A stretch of DNA of 64,000 nt, from positions 342,184-406,183 of the forward strand of contig UESW01005039.1 of the NCBI GenBank assembly GCA_900491605.1, written 5' to 3'. Below, in pieces: positions 55,316 to 64,000 of the stretch (its first letter is position 1; each line of letters starts with the position of its first letter). The stretch comes from Calamus simplicifolius (lineage: Eukaryota > Streptophyta > Magnoliopsida > Arecales > Arecaceae). The translations under genes were made by a program, and so were the position numbers. The notes under the pieces were generated by a model that saw nothing but the letters and a program-made list of their open reading frames with translations, was not told the origin of the DNA and ran no database searches.

Positions 55316-55643
55316 CCGACGCTAGGGGCCGGAGTCAGAGTTCCAGCACGGGAGGTCGGCGCTGAGGACCGACGCTGGGGGCCGGCACTAGAGGCCAACG
55401 CTGGACGTCTGTCTTTGGTGTTAACGTGTAACTTTGATGCCGACGCTGGGTGCCGGTCTTTGGTGCTGTTGTTGGAGGCCGGCGCTGGAGGCCGGCGCTG
55501 GAGGCCGACGCTTGAGGCCGATGCTGGAGACCGACGCTGGAGGCCGACGCTGGAGGCCGGCACTAGAGGCCGATGCTGGAGACCGATGCTGGAGGCCGGC
55601 ACTGGAGGCCGATGCTGGAGACCGGCACTGGAGGCCGATGCTG
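55316..55643. repeat. 15-bp minisatellite in U3 (GCCGACGCTGGAGGC type)
   Basis: About 18 imperfect units of 15 bases, such as CGGCGCTGGAGGCCG and CGATGCTGGAGACCG, interrupted at about 55400-55475 by a block with GTGCCGGTCTTTGGTGCTG. Because 15 is a multiple of three, all frames give repeated peptides; these are not genes. Confidence 0.9.
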
Positions 55644-55726
55644 GCCTTGGGTTTTGTTGTCACATCATTGCTTTCGAAAACCGCACAGAAGATAATTCTA
55701 CCCCGGCGAAACGGCCAGCCATATCA

Positions 55727-56411
55727 GATGCCCCCCCGCCCCTGAGATGGGTGAGCATTTACTTACCCGCGAAAGGGGTGTGAATATCCTCTAGGTGGCT
55801 GGTTTTCGCGCCATTATTTCTCCTTTGTTGGGATTAGGGAGGATTTCCCTCGGGCAGTGCTACGAAAAGGCGAACGGCATCATTGCGATAAGGTTAACGC
55901 CCTCCTTTTCATTGGTGGTCTTTTCAAGCTTATCGTATTGGCAGGTCGTCGAAACGCCTCTCAACTGAAGATGGACGCGTGGTTAGATCGGACGATCGTG
56001 GGGTGTTTCGAGATGGCGTCATGAGGACAAATAGCCCTTATCTTCCTATCTTCCCCACTTCTTCCGCCGTTGCCCCCTTTTGAGTCCGCCAGCGTTTCTA
56101 TCTCTCGTCCATTCTCTCCGTGCCCTGTTCTTGGCTCGAGTTTTTCTTTTCAGGTTAGTTCCCATGGCTTCCTCTCCTTCTTGCTCCATTTTTGGTTCCT
56201 GGGGGGGTTCCCACCATTCTTCCCAGACTTCCGATTCCCTGTCCAGCCAATGGTCCACCCCTTCTTCTAACCACTCACCGGAGCCATGACCAGTCAATCG
56301 TCCCCTAACCGGGATTCGTTCGGCCGGCGGGCGGACTTCCGTCCAGAACTGGTCGGTGGCTACCGGTCCTTCTAGGGTTGCCAAGGAGTCCCCCGAGGGA
56401 CTGCGTCCTCC
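55727..56411. other. Polypurine tract and leader of antisense gene
   Basis: Minus-strand G-rich tract at 55727-55742, then sequence before the antisense gene. From about 56050 it is CT-rich (TTCCCCACTTCTTCCGCC), a possible promoter or 5' untranslated region of the antisense transcript. The frames translated from this stretch are not family-like. Confidence 0.45.
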
Positions 56412-58572
56412 ATGTCTGCTCAAGACATAGCAAACTTAAGGGCCAGATATGGCTTCCCTCCAGACCTTCATCTGTTCCTTCCTACCCCTAACGACAGGGC
56501 AACCTCTTCCCGTTCCGGAAGGGTTGCTTTGTACGGAGCCTTTTTTAAGGCCGGGCTCCGGTTACCGATCCATCCTTTTATTCTTAATCTTCTAGACCGG
56601 TACTCCTTGACCCCTTCCCAACTAGTTCCCAACTCTATCCGAACCATTGTTGGTTTTTTAGTACTCTGCCACCTGCAGGGCATTGAGGCTAGTATTTCCC
56701 TATTTCGCAGCTTCTATACCCTTCGCAAACAGTCGGGCTGGTGGTCCTTCACTCGTAGGTCTAATAGGATTCTTAAACTGTGCCTTCCTTCCTCCGTTAA
56801 AGGGTGGAAGGACAAGTTTTTCTTTGCGGACATCAGCGGGGTTCGTGGAAGCTGGGGGATACCCAACATCGACGCCAATAGGGACCCCTCCATCCTTCCA
56901 CGAGACCGGATGGCGTTTGGGCAGCTTCTGACTGCCGACATTCCTCGGTGTAATAAGCTTCTAGCCGAGGAGAATCTTCACCGTGCCGGTCTAATTCCCG
57001 CAAGGGGTGAGCATTAGACTACTCGCCTCTCTTCTCTGCTTCTCTTTTTCTCTTTTTTTTTTTTTTTTTAACTATCCTTTGATTGTGTAGGGATGGCGCT
57101 GACGCTTCATAAGCTTAAACAGGTGGCCGCCAGGAAGAGGAAGGCTGCCGGGACTGCGCCTCCTACCGAAGGAAGGGCCGCCGCTAAAGTTCCCCGGAGG
57201 GCCGACACTGGGAGAGTTGGTGCTAGGGAGACCGACGCTGGGGAGGTCGACACCAGAGGGGCTAAAGTCGTGAAGCCCCTCCGTGCCAAGGTCTTGAAGA
57301 AGGGCGGCCCCAAAAGGGCCGACGCTGAGGAGGCTGAGGCCCAGGGGGCCAAAACAGTGGAATCCTTGCGCGTAAGCGAGGCGGCTCAAATCCAAGCCGA
57401 CAAACCCGTCACGGCAGACGCGGCGAAGGCCGAGGCCGGTGAGGTGGAACGGAACCCACCGGAGGGAGAATCTCCAGCTTCGGCTCCTCCGATTATCTTG
57501 CTTGACTTATCTCCCGAGGGGGAGACGCCATCTCCCACGTTCAAAGAGATGGACAAAACTTCGGCAGCAATAGTGGCGACTCCAATCGCTGCCCTGCCCC
57601 CCATGGGGGCGATAGCCGAAGCGCCTCCGCCAGCGAAAGAGCCGAAGGTGGCAGGCTCAGAGGCGGAATCAGCCTCTGTAGGGCCGATGTCTAGGGAAGA
57701 GAGGGGCGTCGATCCTTCCTTCCAGTCGCTGCTGGCAAACCACGGCTGTTGGGCTGCACGGATCATAGAGGAAGCCTCGGTGGATGAGGTGCAAGAATAC
57801 CTCCGAGGTCAAGGGTGTGTTGCCTTTTTTCGTGAAGCCTTGGTGGCGCATCTCTGGGTGAGTTTTTGTGCCATTATTGTCCTTTTCCTTCCCTCTTTTT
57901 CTTTCTTTATATCTGGATATTTTTTTCTAGGCCTTGAATTCTCTTGTCGCCCTTAAAATCCTCTGGACTCTGAGCGACACCGCCATTGAACAAGCGCGGG
58001 AGGAGATGGTCTCCCTCCAAGTCAAAGCAGAGAAGGCGGCAATGGCTCTAGCGGATACTCGGGCCACCCTGAAGGGTGAGATCGAGGTTACTCGGCTTAG
58101 AGCCGAAAAGGCTGAATATGCGCTGGAGGTTGCTCAGTGCCGTGCCGCCAATGAGCTGGACAATGCTAAGGTGGCAGAGGAAAAACAAAGAGCGGCTGAG
58201 GAGAACCTGGGGGCGGCAGAACTGGAGGTATGTGTTTTAAAGACTCAACTGAGTTCTACCTCCGCTGAGACAAATGCGGCCAAGGAAGCCACCCGCCAAT
58301 ACGTAACTAAAATTGCGGATCTGGAGGTGACCGTGGCGGAGGCCCAGAGGAGGGTCATCGAGGCTGAAAAGAAGGGGGCCGATGCCGTAGAAGATTATAA
58401 GAAATCCGAAGCCTTCGACAATGAGGTAGCTGAGTCAGCGGCGCTAGCTTATGACGCCGGCTTCCAAGACTGTAAAGATAAAATCCAGGAGCTTTACGAA
58501 CTGAAGGATATCGAGGGGCTGAAGCCCGACGATGTCCCTGAGGATGACGCCCTGGCTCCGGATGGTCATTAA
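56412..58572 (+). CDS. Antisense gene of Tat element (putative gypsy-type transposon protein), three exons, apparently intact
   Basis: Exon 1 (56412-57006) holds the conserved domain: LRARYGFPPDLHLFLPTPND, LYGAFFKAGLRLPIHPFIL, SIRTIVGFLVLCHLQGIE, SVKGWKDKFFFADISG and LLAEENLHRAGLIPARG. Intron 1 (57007-57090, GT...TGTGTAG) is phase 1. Exon 2 (57091-57857) begins MALTLHKLKQVAARKRK and is a low-complexity Ala/Glu/Lys/Pro stretch, ending VEYLRG-like and FFREALVAHLW. Intron 2 (57858-57930, GTGAGT...TTTCTAG) is phase 0. Exon 3 (57931-58572) is a long Ala/Glu/Lys coiled coil (TLSDTAIEQAREEMVSLQVK onward) ending LAPDGH, stop at 58570-58572. Joined, about 668 codons stay open. Family: Pfam 'putative gypsy type transposon', function unknown. 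It lies opposite to the element's own transcript. The intron calls are mine, from splice signals and frame continuity; no expression evidence. Confidence 0.72.
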
Positions 58573-58789
58573 CAACTTTTGGTTTTTCTCCTTGTATCGG
58601 TTGTGCTTGACCTGAGTCGGCAATTTTGTAACCTTTACTATCAATGAATGTTTTCAATCTCTTTCACCCCTTTGATTATGATTAACTTCATTTGTTCGAA
58701 CTGCTATGAACCGCCAATTGATAGGATTATGTACAGTAGGTTACGCTAAATAGGACCGCGAGCCGTGACGCTGTCCTAAGTGTTGACAA
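58573..58789. other. 3' flank of antisense gene
   Basis: TGTAACCTTTACTATCAATGAATG near 58630 may include the polyadenylation region of the antisense transcript. No other feature seen. Confidence 0.35.
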
Positions 58790-59865
58790 GGCCAATATCC
58801 GGTGGTAACGCGGGTGTCAGTTGCTATTGCCAACGCGGGGCGCTGGTTCTTAGTGTCAACGCGTAGTTGGTCTTTGTTGCCCATGCTAAGTGCTGGTCTT
58901 TGGTGCCAACGCTAAGTGCCGGTCTTTGGTGCCAACGCATAGTTGGTCTTTGTTGCTGATGCTGGGCGTCGGTTTTTTGTGCCAATACGAAGTTGGTCCT
59001 TGTTGCCGACGCTGGGGCGCCGGTCTTAGGTATCAATGCATAGTTGGTCTTTGACCGCCGGAGCGGGTCCAGTCTTTGGTGCCAACGCGGAGTTGGTCTT
59101 TATTGCCGACGCTGGGTGCCGGTCTTAGGTGCCAACGGGGAGTTGGTCTTTGACTGCCGGAGCGGATCCGGTCTTTGGTGACAACGCGGAGTTAGTCTTT
59201 GACCGCCGAAGCGGGTTCGGTCTTTGGTGCCAACGCGGAGTTGGTCTTTATTGCCGACACTGGGCGTCGGTCTTAGGTGCCAACGGGGAGTTGGTTTTTG
59301 ACTGCCGGGACGGATCCGGTCTTTGGTGCCGACGCGGAGTTGGTCTTTATTGCCGACGCTGGGCGCCGGTCTTAGGTGCCAACGGGGAGTTGGTCTTTGA
59401 CTGTCGGAGCGGATCCAGTCTTTGGTGCCGACGCGGAGTTGGTCTTTATTGCCAATGCTGGGCGCTGGTCTTAGGTGCCAACGGAGAGTTGGTCTTTGAC
59501 TGCCGGAGCGGATCCGGTCTTTGGTGCCGACGCGGAGTTGGTCTTTATTGCCGACGCTGGGCGCCGGTCTTAGGTGCCAACGGTGAGTTGGTCTTTGACT
59601 ACCGGAGCGGATCCGGTCTTTGGTGCTGATGCGGAGTTGGTCTTTATTGCCGACGCTGGGCGCCGGTCTTAGGTGCCAATGGGGAGTTGGTCTTTGACTG
59701 CCGGAGTGGATCCGGTCTTTGGTGCCGACGCGGAGTTGGTCTTTATTGCCGACGCTGGGCGCCGGTCTTAGGTGCCAACGGAGAGTTGGTCTTTTACTGC
59801 CGGAGCGGATCCGGTCTTTGGTGCCAACACGGAGTTGGTCTTTATTGCCGACTATTGAGAAATTA
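58790..59865. repeat. 99-bp tandem array
   Basis: The phrase CTTAGGTGCCAACGG occurs at about 59124, 59272, 59371, 59470, 59569, 59668 and 59767: one spacing of 148, then five of exactly 99. Each unit holds GGAGTTGGTCTTTATTGCCG, CGCTGGGCGCCGGTCTTAGG and CGGAGCGGATCCGGTCTTTG. The left part (58790-59120) is made of shorter, more variable units. As 99 is divisible by three, the array translates into a 33-residue repeat in open frames, which I regard as an artefact. Confidence 0.93.
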
Positions 59866-60231
59866 TTGAAACATAATTGCCCCCAACTTTATTGATTTTG
59901 ATGATTTCCAAAAGCCAAGAGTATTTTAAAGGAAACAATGAGATTATTTATCAAAAAACCTTGAGCTTACTCAAAATGAAAGGAATGGACTCTAAATGTT
60001 TAAACTCACTGAGTTTTGAATCAATTTGAAAAAGAAGTTTCAAACTCTCTATTGAAGATTTTAAAAAGAAATTTTTACACACTATAATTCAATCTATGAA
60101 TTCTTGAAACATGTCTTGAATCCATCCTTGATGTCATATTTAATGTATTCAAGTCACATTTATATTTGAATTTATTTGGGACGAGTTTTAAAGTCAATCA
60201 AAACTTTTTTCTGATTTTTGTATCGCTCTCG

Positions 60232-60500
60232 AGCCGACTCAAGGGTTTCCGAGTCGACTCCCCAATTGTCTGATTTTCAATGCTGTCCTGAGTCGACACT
60301 TGAGTTTTCAAGAGTCGACCCCTGAAACCTTCGCGAGCCGACTCAAGACTGTGCGAGCCGACTCGACTCAGACGACAGAAAGGCTCATTTTTTAGCACTT
60401 CTGGAGTCGACTCCCTTCATATCGCGAGTCGACCCCTGAAAGTTAGGCGTTTCTAGAATCGACTGTGCGAGCCGACTCCCACAAAGCTTGAGTCGACTCC
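60232..60500. repeat. Cluster of GAGTCGACTC motifs in U3
   Basis: Eleven copies of GAGYCGACYC or close variants (GAGCCGACTC, GAGTCGACTC, GAGTCGACCC, GAATCGACTG) within 270 bases, about 100 bases before the TATA box. GAGTCGACTC is a perfect palindrome. Spacing is irregular (roughly 15-45 bases). Confidence 0.88.
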
Positions 60501-60607
60501 ACAAAATCTGGGCGTGATTTTTCATGATGACACATTTGCCCCAACGGTAAGATTTTCAAATAACGGCTATTTTTCTTTGTCTCTAACGGATATATTTTTG
60601 CAGAATC

Positions 60608-60616
60608 TATAAATAG
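60608..60616 (+). promoter_or_regulatory. TATA box of SIRE-like LTR
   Basis: CTATAAATAGAGGAGC, the clearest TATA context in this LTR, about 940 bases before the LTR end. Confidence 0.65.
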
Positions 60617-61549
60617 AGGAGCTCTTTTTAAATCAAAATATAGAGAGAATATCAAAAAGAGAGAAAAGAATATCTTTCAAAAAGAGGGAAAAACAGAGCT
60701 TTATTGGAGAAATCTTCTAGTTCAAAATAGAGTGATTCAAAAGGAGTGAAATCAAAGAGGAAGTTCCGTCTGCTCCATCTCATCAATCCACAAGAGTCAA
60801 AAGAAAATCCACAAGCGTTTCAAAAATCAAATCGAAGGATTTTCAACTTTCAACAAAAGGAGGAAAAAGCTTCATCTCAACTCCAAGTTTTCAAACGGTC
60901 AAGAATCTTGCTGAGGCCTGATTCAATACTTCAAGAGGAGTTATAGAGGAGAAGGAAGAAAGCCAAAGCCACAACCATCTGCAATACTATCAGGCTTTTC
61001 TAACTCTTTATTTTGTACTTCATTTGTATATTTGCTCAAGGGGAGCACTTCAATATTTAAACTCTGTTATTTTGGTTGTTTGCTGATTCAATCAGTGGAT
61101 TGAATCAGTGGAGGTTATTATACCTCGTAGCAAGCCGGAGTGCTTGTGTTGGGTTAGTTGTGACCCCGCTTAAAACAACGTGTAGGGTTTTGTGCTGGTA
61201 AGCCCGTGTAAAACCGGCTGGGTTCGTTGTGCGCCCGTGAAAACAACAAGTTTGAGTTGTGAGCTTGGAAAACAATTCGGCTGTAATCTAGAGAGATTAT
61301 AGTGTGGACCCAAGTGAATCTTGGGAGTGGACGTAGGTGCTGGTTGCGCCGAACCACTATAAAATTATCTTGTGTTTGTCGTGCTATATTTTCTCTCTCT
61401 ACCTTCCTTTATTATTTGCTTGTGTATTGATTTACGTTAGCCTCTCACTTGCACATTTTGCTAACTAATCAACTAACGTTAAAAGGACTTAAATTTTTAA
61501 GAACCCAATTCACCCCCCCCCCTCTTGGGTTGCCATCTGGGCCAACAAT

Positions 61550-61561
61550 TGGTATCGGAGC
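61550..61561 (+). other. Primer-binding site, initiator tRNA-Met (one variant base)
   Basis: TGGTATCGGAGC, the form of the initiator-Met site common in some copia lineages, just inside the LTR. Confidence 0.85.
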
Positions 61562-61609
61562 AAGTGCTCATTTAGAATTTGATCTCACGATCAAGGGCTA
61601 AAGATCCTT

Positions 61610-62640
61610 ATGGCAACACAAAGTGGTTCAAGTTTTGCTGAAGGTCATTCTACGAATAGACCTCCTTTATTTAATGGAACCAACTATTCATATTGGAAAG
61701 CTAGAATGAGAATATTCATTCAAGCTTCTGACTATGAATTATGGGGAGTAATAATCAATGGACCCAGTACACCCACACACTTAATAGATGGCACTATTGT
61801 TCCTAAGCCCGAAAGGGATTGGAATGATAATGATAGAAGAATGGCTCAATTGAATGCTAAAGTCATTACATTTTATATTGTTCCTTAGACTCTAATGAAT
61901 TCAACCGAATCTCAACATGTAATTCCGCAAAAGAAATTTGGGATAGGTTGGAAATAACTCATGAAGGAACAAACCAAGTAAAAGAATCAAAGATAAATAT
62001 TTTGGTTCATAAATATGAATTGTTTACAATGGAACAAACTGAAACCATCACATGCATGTTCACTAGATTCACTGATATTATGAATGGTTTAAAGAGTCTT
62101 GGAAGAATTTATTCTAATGCTGATCTTGTGCGCAAAATTCTTAGGTCACTACCAAGATCGTGGGAAGCAAAATTCACTGCTATCCAAGAAGCAAAGGACC
62201 TCAATGCATTACCTTTAGAGGAGCTTCTAGGATCCTTAATGACCCACGAGCTGACAATGAAGCAGCATGTTGAGGAGGAAACAAAAAGAAGGAAAACACT
62301 TGCCCTCAAGACTGCAGAAATGGAAGAAAGCAGCAGTGAAAGTAATGATGAGGATGATGATGAAACTGCTCTCTTGGCCAAAAAATTCAGAAGGTTTATG
62401 AGAAAAAGGCCCTTCCATAAAAAGAAATTTGGAGCAAGATTTGATGGAGAAAAGATAAGAAAAAGGACAAGGAGAAAGAAAAAGAGAAAGAGCCCTTAGT
62501 ATGTTATGAGTGTAAAAAGCCAGGGCACTTTAGATATGATTCTCCTTTGCTGAAAAAGGCCTACAAGAAAAAGAAGAAAGCATACATGGCAACATGGTCT
62601 GATGGATCTTCCTCATCGGAAGAAGATGAATAAAAGGAAG
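61610..62640 (+). pseudogene. SIRE-like gag with damaged zinc knuckle
   Basis: Starts MATQSGSSFAEGHSTNRPPL and continues FNGTNYSYWKARMRIFIQAS (the copia gag N-terminal pattern). A frameshift at about 61870 is followed by NEFNRISTCNSAKEIWDRLE, SLGRIYSNADLVRKILRSLP and EEESSSESNDEDDDET-like acidic and Lys-rich linkers. Near 62500, after another shift, the knuckle reads CYECKKPGHFRYDS, where the fourth ligand Cys is Ser (TCT for TGT). The frame then stops at TAA near 62632. In the family gag packages the RNA. Confidence 0.82.
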
Positions 62641-63424
62641 TTGCCAATATCTGCTTCATGGCCAACAACGATGACAACGACAATGAGGTAAGTTCTGAAA
62701 CTCAAATGATGAATTCACTTTTGATGAAATGTTTGAGGCTTTCAATGAACTTATGATTGATTTTAAATCTTTGAAAAAGAAGTATAAGTTTTTGAAAAAT
62801 GACAATATTAGCTTAGCTAAAAGTAAAAATGAATTAGCTTTAGAAGTTAAGAACTTAACTAATGAAAAAGAAGAACTTAGCAAAGAAAGAGATAATCTTA
62901 ATTAAGAAATAGACTTGTTGAAATCTGAAACTAAAAACTCAAAAAAAGATTTAAAAGATCAATTAGAAACCTTAGCTTTAGAAAAAGAACAGCAAGTTAA
63001 AGACAATGATTCATTAAAGAAAGATGTTATAAAATATAAAGACATTGTTGAGAAATTCACCTTAAGTTCAACTAAACTTAACATGATCTTAGATAATCAA
63101 AAAGCTGTTTTCGATAAAGCTGGCCTAGGTTATAATACGTATAGGAAACAAAAATTTTTAAAGAATATTTTTGTAAAAGCCAATCAAAGTAATATAACTT
63201 GTTTTAAATGCAATGAAAAAGGTCATAAATCATTTGAATGCAAAACATTAAATAATAACAACAAGTTGAATATTAAAGCAAAGAAATATGGGTTCCGAAA
63301 GGAACAATTTTTGTTGCTACTAACCATAAAGGACCCAAGAAAGCTTGGGTACCTAAGCATAAAGTTTGATTATATTGCAGGAATGTCTTGTAGCCAAAAG
63401 ATCAAAGAAAAAGTGGTATCTTGA
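62641..63424 (+). pseudogene. SIRE-like gag C-terminal coiled coil and second zinc knuckle
   Basis: Lys/Glu/Asn-rich coiled coil: LKSETKNSKKDLKDQLETLA and QVKDNDSLKKDVIKYKDIVE. It is followed by a YRKQKFLKNIFVKA segment and an intact knuckle CFKCNEKGHKSFEC (CX2CX4HX4C) near 63200. One in-frame TAA interrupts the coiled coil near 62905. A shift before 63400 separates it from the protease. Confidence 0.72.
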
Positions 63425-64000
63425 TAGTGGCTGCTCAAGACATATGACGGGTGACAAAGAGGAATTCATCACCCTAGAAGAAAAGAAAGGTGAAGTTGTG
63501 ACGTTTGGCGATAACGGTAAAGGTCAAATTATGGGCCTTGGTAAAGTTCGCATAACTCCATCTATAGTTATTGATAATGTACTTTATGTTGATGGTTTAA
63601 AGCATAATTTAATTAGTATAAGCCAACTATGTGATAAGAACTTTAATGTTTCATTTAAATCTTCTATTTGCATAGTATCTGATTCCATTAATGATAGCAT
63701 TGTTTTTACTGGTTATAGACATGGCAATGTGTACTTAGTTGACTTAGACAAACTATCTGAAAGTAGTCATTGCCTAATTGCTGACAATGCTAACATAAAT
63801 GATATTGGATGGTTATGGCATCGTAGATTAGGTCACGCAAGCACACACCTTATTTCAAAACTAATTAAGATGGATTTAGTTAAAGGTTTACCTAAGTTAG
63901 ATTTTGAAAATAACAAAATCTGTGATGTATGTCAATTTGGAAAACAAACTAGAAGTTCTTTCAAATCTAAAAATGTTGTTTCAACTTCTAGGGCTTTAGA
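63381..64000 (+). pseudogene. SIRE-like protease and pre-integrase, runs off window
   Basis: In one open frame to the window end: ECLVAKRSKKKWYLDSGCSR holds the protease active-site triplet DSG, followed by HMTGDKEEFITLEEKKGEVV, VLYVDGLKHNLISISQLCD and the pre-integrase WLWHRRLGHASTHLISKLIK, then CDVCQFGKQTRSSF, the Cys pair of the integrase zinc region. The frame is intact here. It is called a pseudogene because the upstream gag frames are broken. Confidence 0.85.

Larger units (their letters stand above)
54860..55726 (-). repeat. 3' LTR of third Tat element
   Basis: Minus strand starts TGATATGGCTGGCCG at 55726 and ends GATTCGGCCGCA at 54860; a G-run and CATC precede it (the polypurine tract at about 55727-55742). 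TATA box at 55081-55092. It shares GGGGACCCTCCGACGCCCAAG (from 54975) and general layout with the LTRs at 1803 and 4831. Confidence 0.75.
54860..59870 (-). mobile_element. Third Tat-type element: 3' LTR, antisense gene and tandem array; pol missing
   Basis: A minus-strand Tat element landed in the RNase H of the copia element. Only its 3' part remains: LTR (54860-55726), polypurine tract, the antisense gene on the plus strand (56412-58572) and a 99-bp tandem array (to about 59865). The gag-pol region and 5' LTR are absent, and a SIRE-like LTR follows. The order of antisense gene next to the 3' LTR agrees with Grande/Tat elements. The array might alternatively belong to another Tat LTR, because TGCCCCCAAC at 59879 resembles a polypurine-tract junction. 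Confidence 0.75.
59880..61547 (+). repeat. 5' LTR of SIRE-like element
   Basis: Ends GGGCCAACA at 61547, three bases before the primer site. The start is uncertain; TGATGATTTCC at about 59898 is one candidate. TATA box CTATAAATA at 60608-60616. A cluster of 10-bp motifs lies upstream of it. Confidence 0.65.
59880..64000 (+). mobile_element. SIRE-like Ty1/copia retrotransposon, 5' part, continues beyond window
   Basis: LTR (about 59880-61547), primer-binding site TGGTATCGGAGC (61550-61561), gag from 61610, a coiled-coil segment, two zinc-knuckle regions, protease and pre-integrase up to the window end. The gag type and two knuckles fit the SIRE/Maximus lineage as I know it; a full RT is not available to confirm. 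Frameshifts and stops in gag make it defective. Confidence 0.82.

Noticed and set aside
55280..55783. Several long overlapping frames on both strands rich in Ala, Gly, Ser or Arg
   Set aside because: Product of the 15-bp U3 minisatellite; frames overlap on both strands and have no family resemblance.
59129..59869. Open frames encoding a 33-residue repeat (ELVFDCRSGSGLWCRRGVG type)
   Set aside because: The 99-bp repeat unit is divisible by three, so any stop-free frame stays open through the array. No start context, domain or splice support.

Overview
The window is nuclear DNA of a flowering plant, dominated by transposable elements. It holds one resistance-gene relic and one recognisable carotenoid-gene exon. 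Evidence for a plant: a CC-NBS-LRR gene, a phytoene synthase last exon, initiator-Met-primed Ty1/copia and Ty3/gypsy elements, a plant L1-type LINE with an RNase H domain, and Tat-lineage retroelements with antisense genes. A monocot such as a palm is my guess; nothing in the window proves it.

Layout. 1-2417: 5' end of a minus-strand Tat-type gypsy element (LTR plus broken gag). 2440-3060: dispersed AT-rich repeat ending in an ATC/ACC-rich stretch, with a second copy at 27400-27960. 3068-3238: last exon of phytoene synthase. 4204-4480: MITE-like inverted repeat. 4831-8122: 3' LTR of a second Tat element with an intron-containing antisense gene. 8460-12811: truncated minus-strand gypsy element. 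12812-13250: probable old copia LTR fragment. 14073-17239: minus-strand CC-NBS-LRR pseudogene. 18180-25850: diverged tandem repeats split by a 6-kb LINE (19519-25540) with visible target-site duplication. 28230-29450: copia gag remnant holding a 591-bp Mutator-type MITE with a perfect 9-bp duplication. 31254-41096: complete-ended copia element with 2.2-kb LTRs and a CTCTC duplication. 41647-41849: orphan exon of unknown protein. 42000-44723: LTR-like AT-rich DNA with a tandem duplication. 44724-54859: plus-strand copia element, interrupted at 46548-52436 by a full-length gypsy element (ATATG duplication) and cut off at 54860 by a third Tat element. That Tat element carries a 3' LTR, an antisense three-exon gene and a 99-bp tandem array, to about 59870. 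59880-64000: start of a SIRE-like copia element running off the window.

Functionally the window shows nested retroelement turnover rather than a working pathway. No gene here is clearly intact. The PSY exon could belong to a gene whose upstream exons lie beyond the left edge. The NLR keeps nearly all its motifs but has at least four reading-frame lesions. The best lead beyond routine annotation is the antisense, spliced gene shared by two divergent Tat elements, whose introns keep the same phases. With it go minisatellites in the U3 of all three Tat LTRs, and a motif shared between one U3 array and the neighbouring internal array. Many single-base frame breaks could be real decay or uncorrected assembly indels; I cannot tell which from one sequence.
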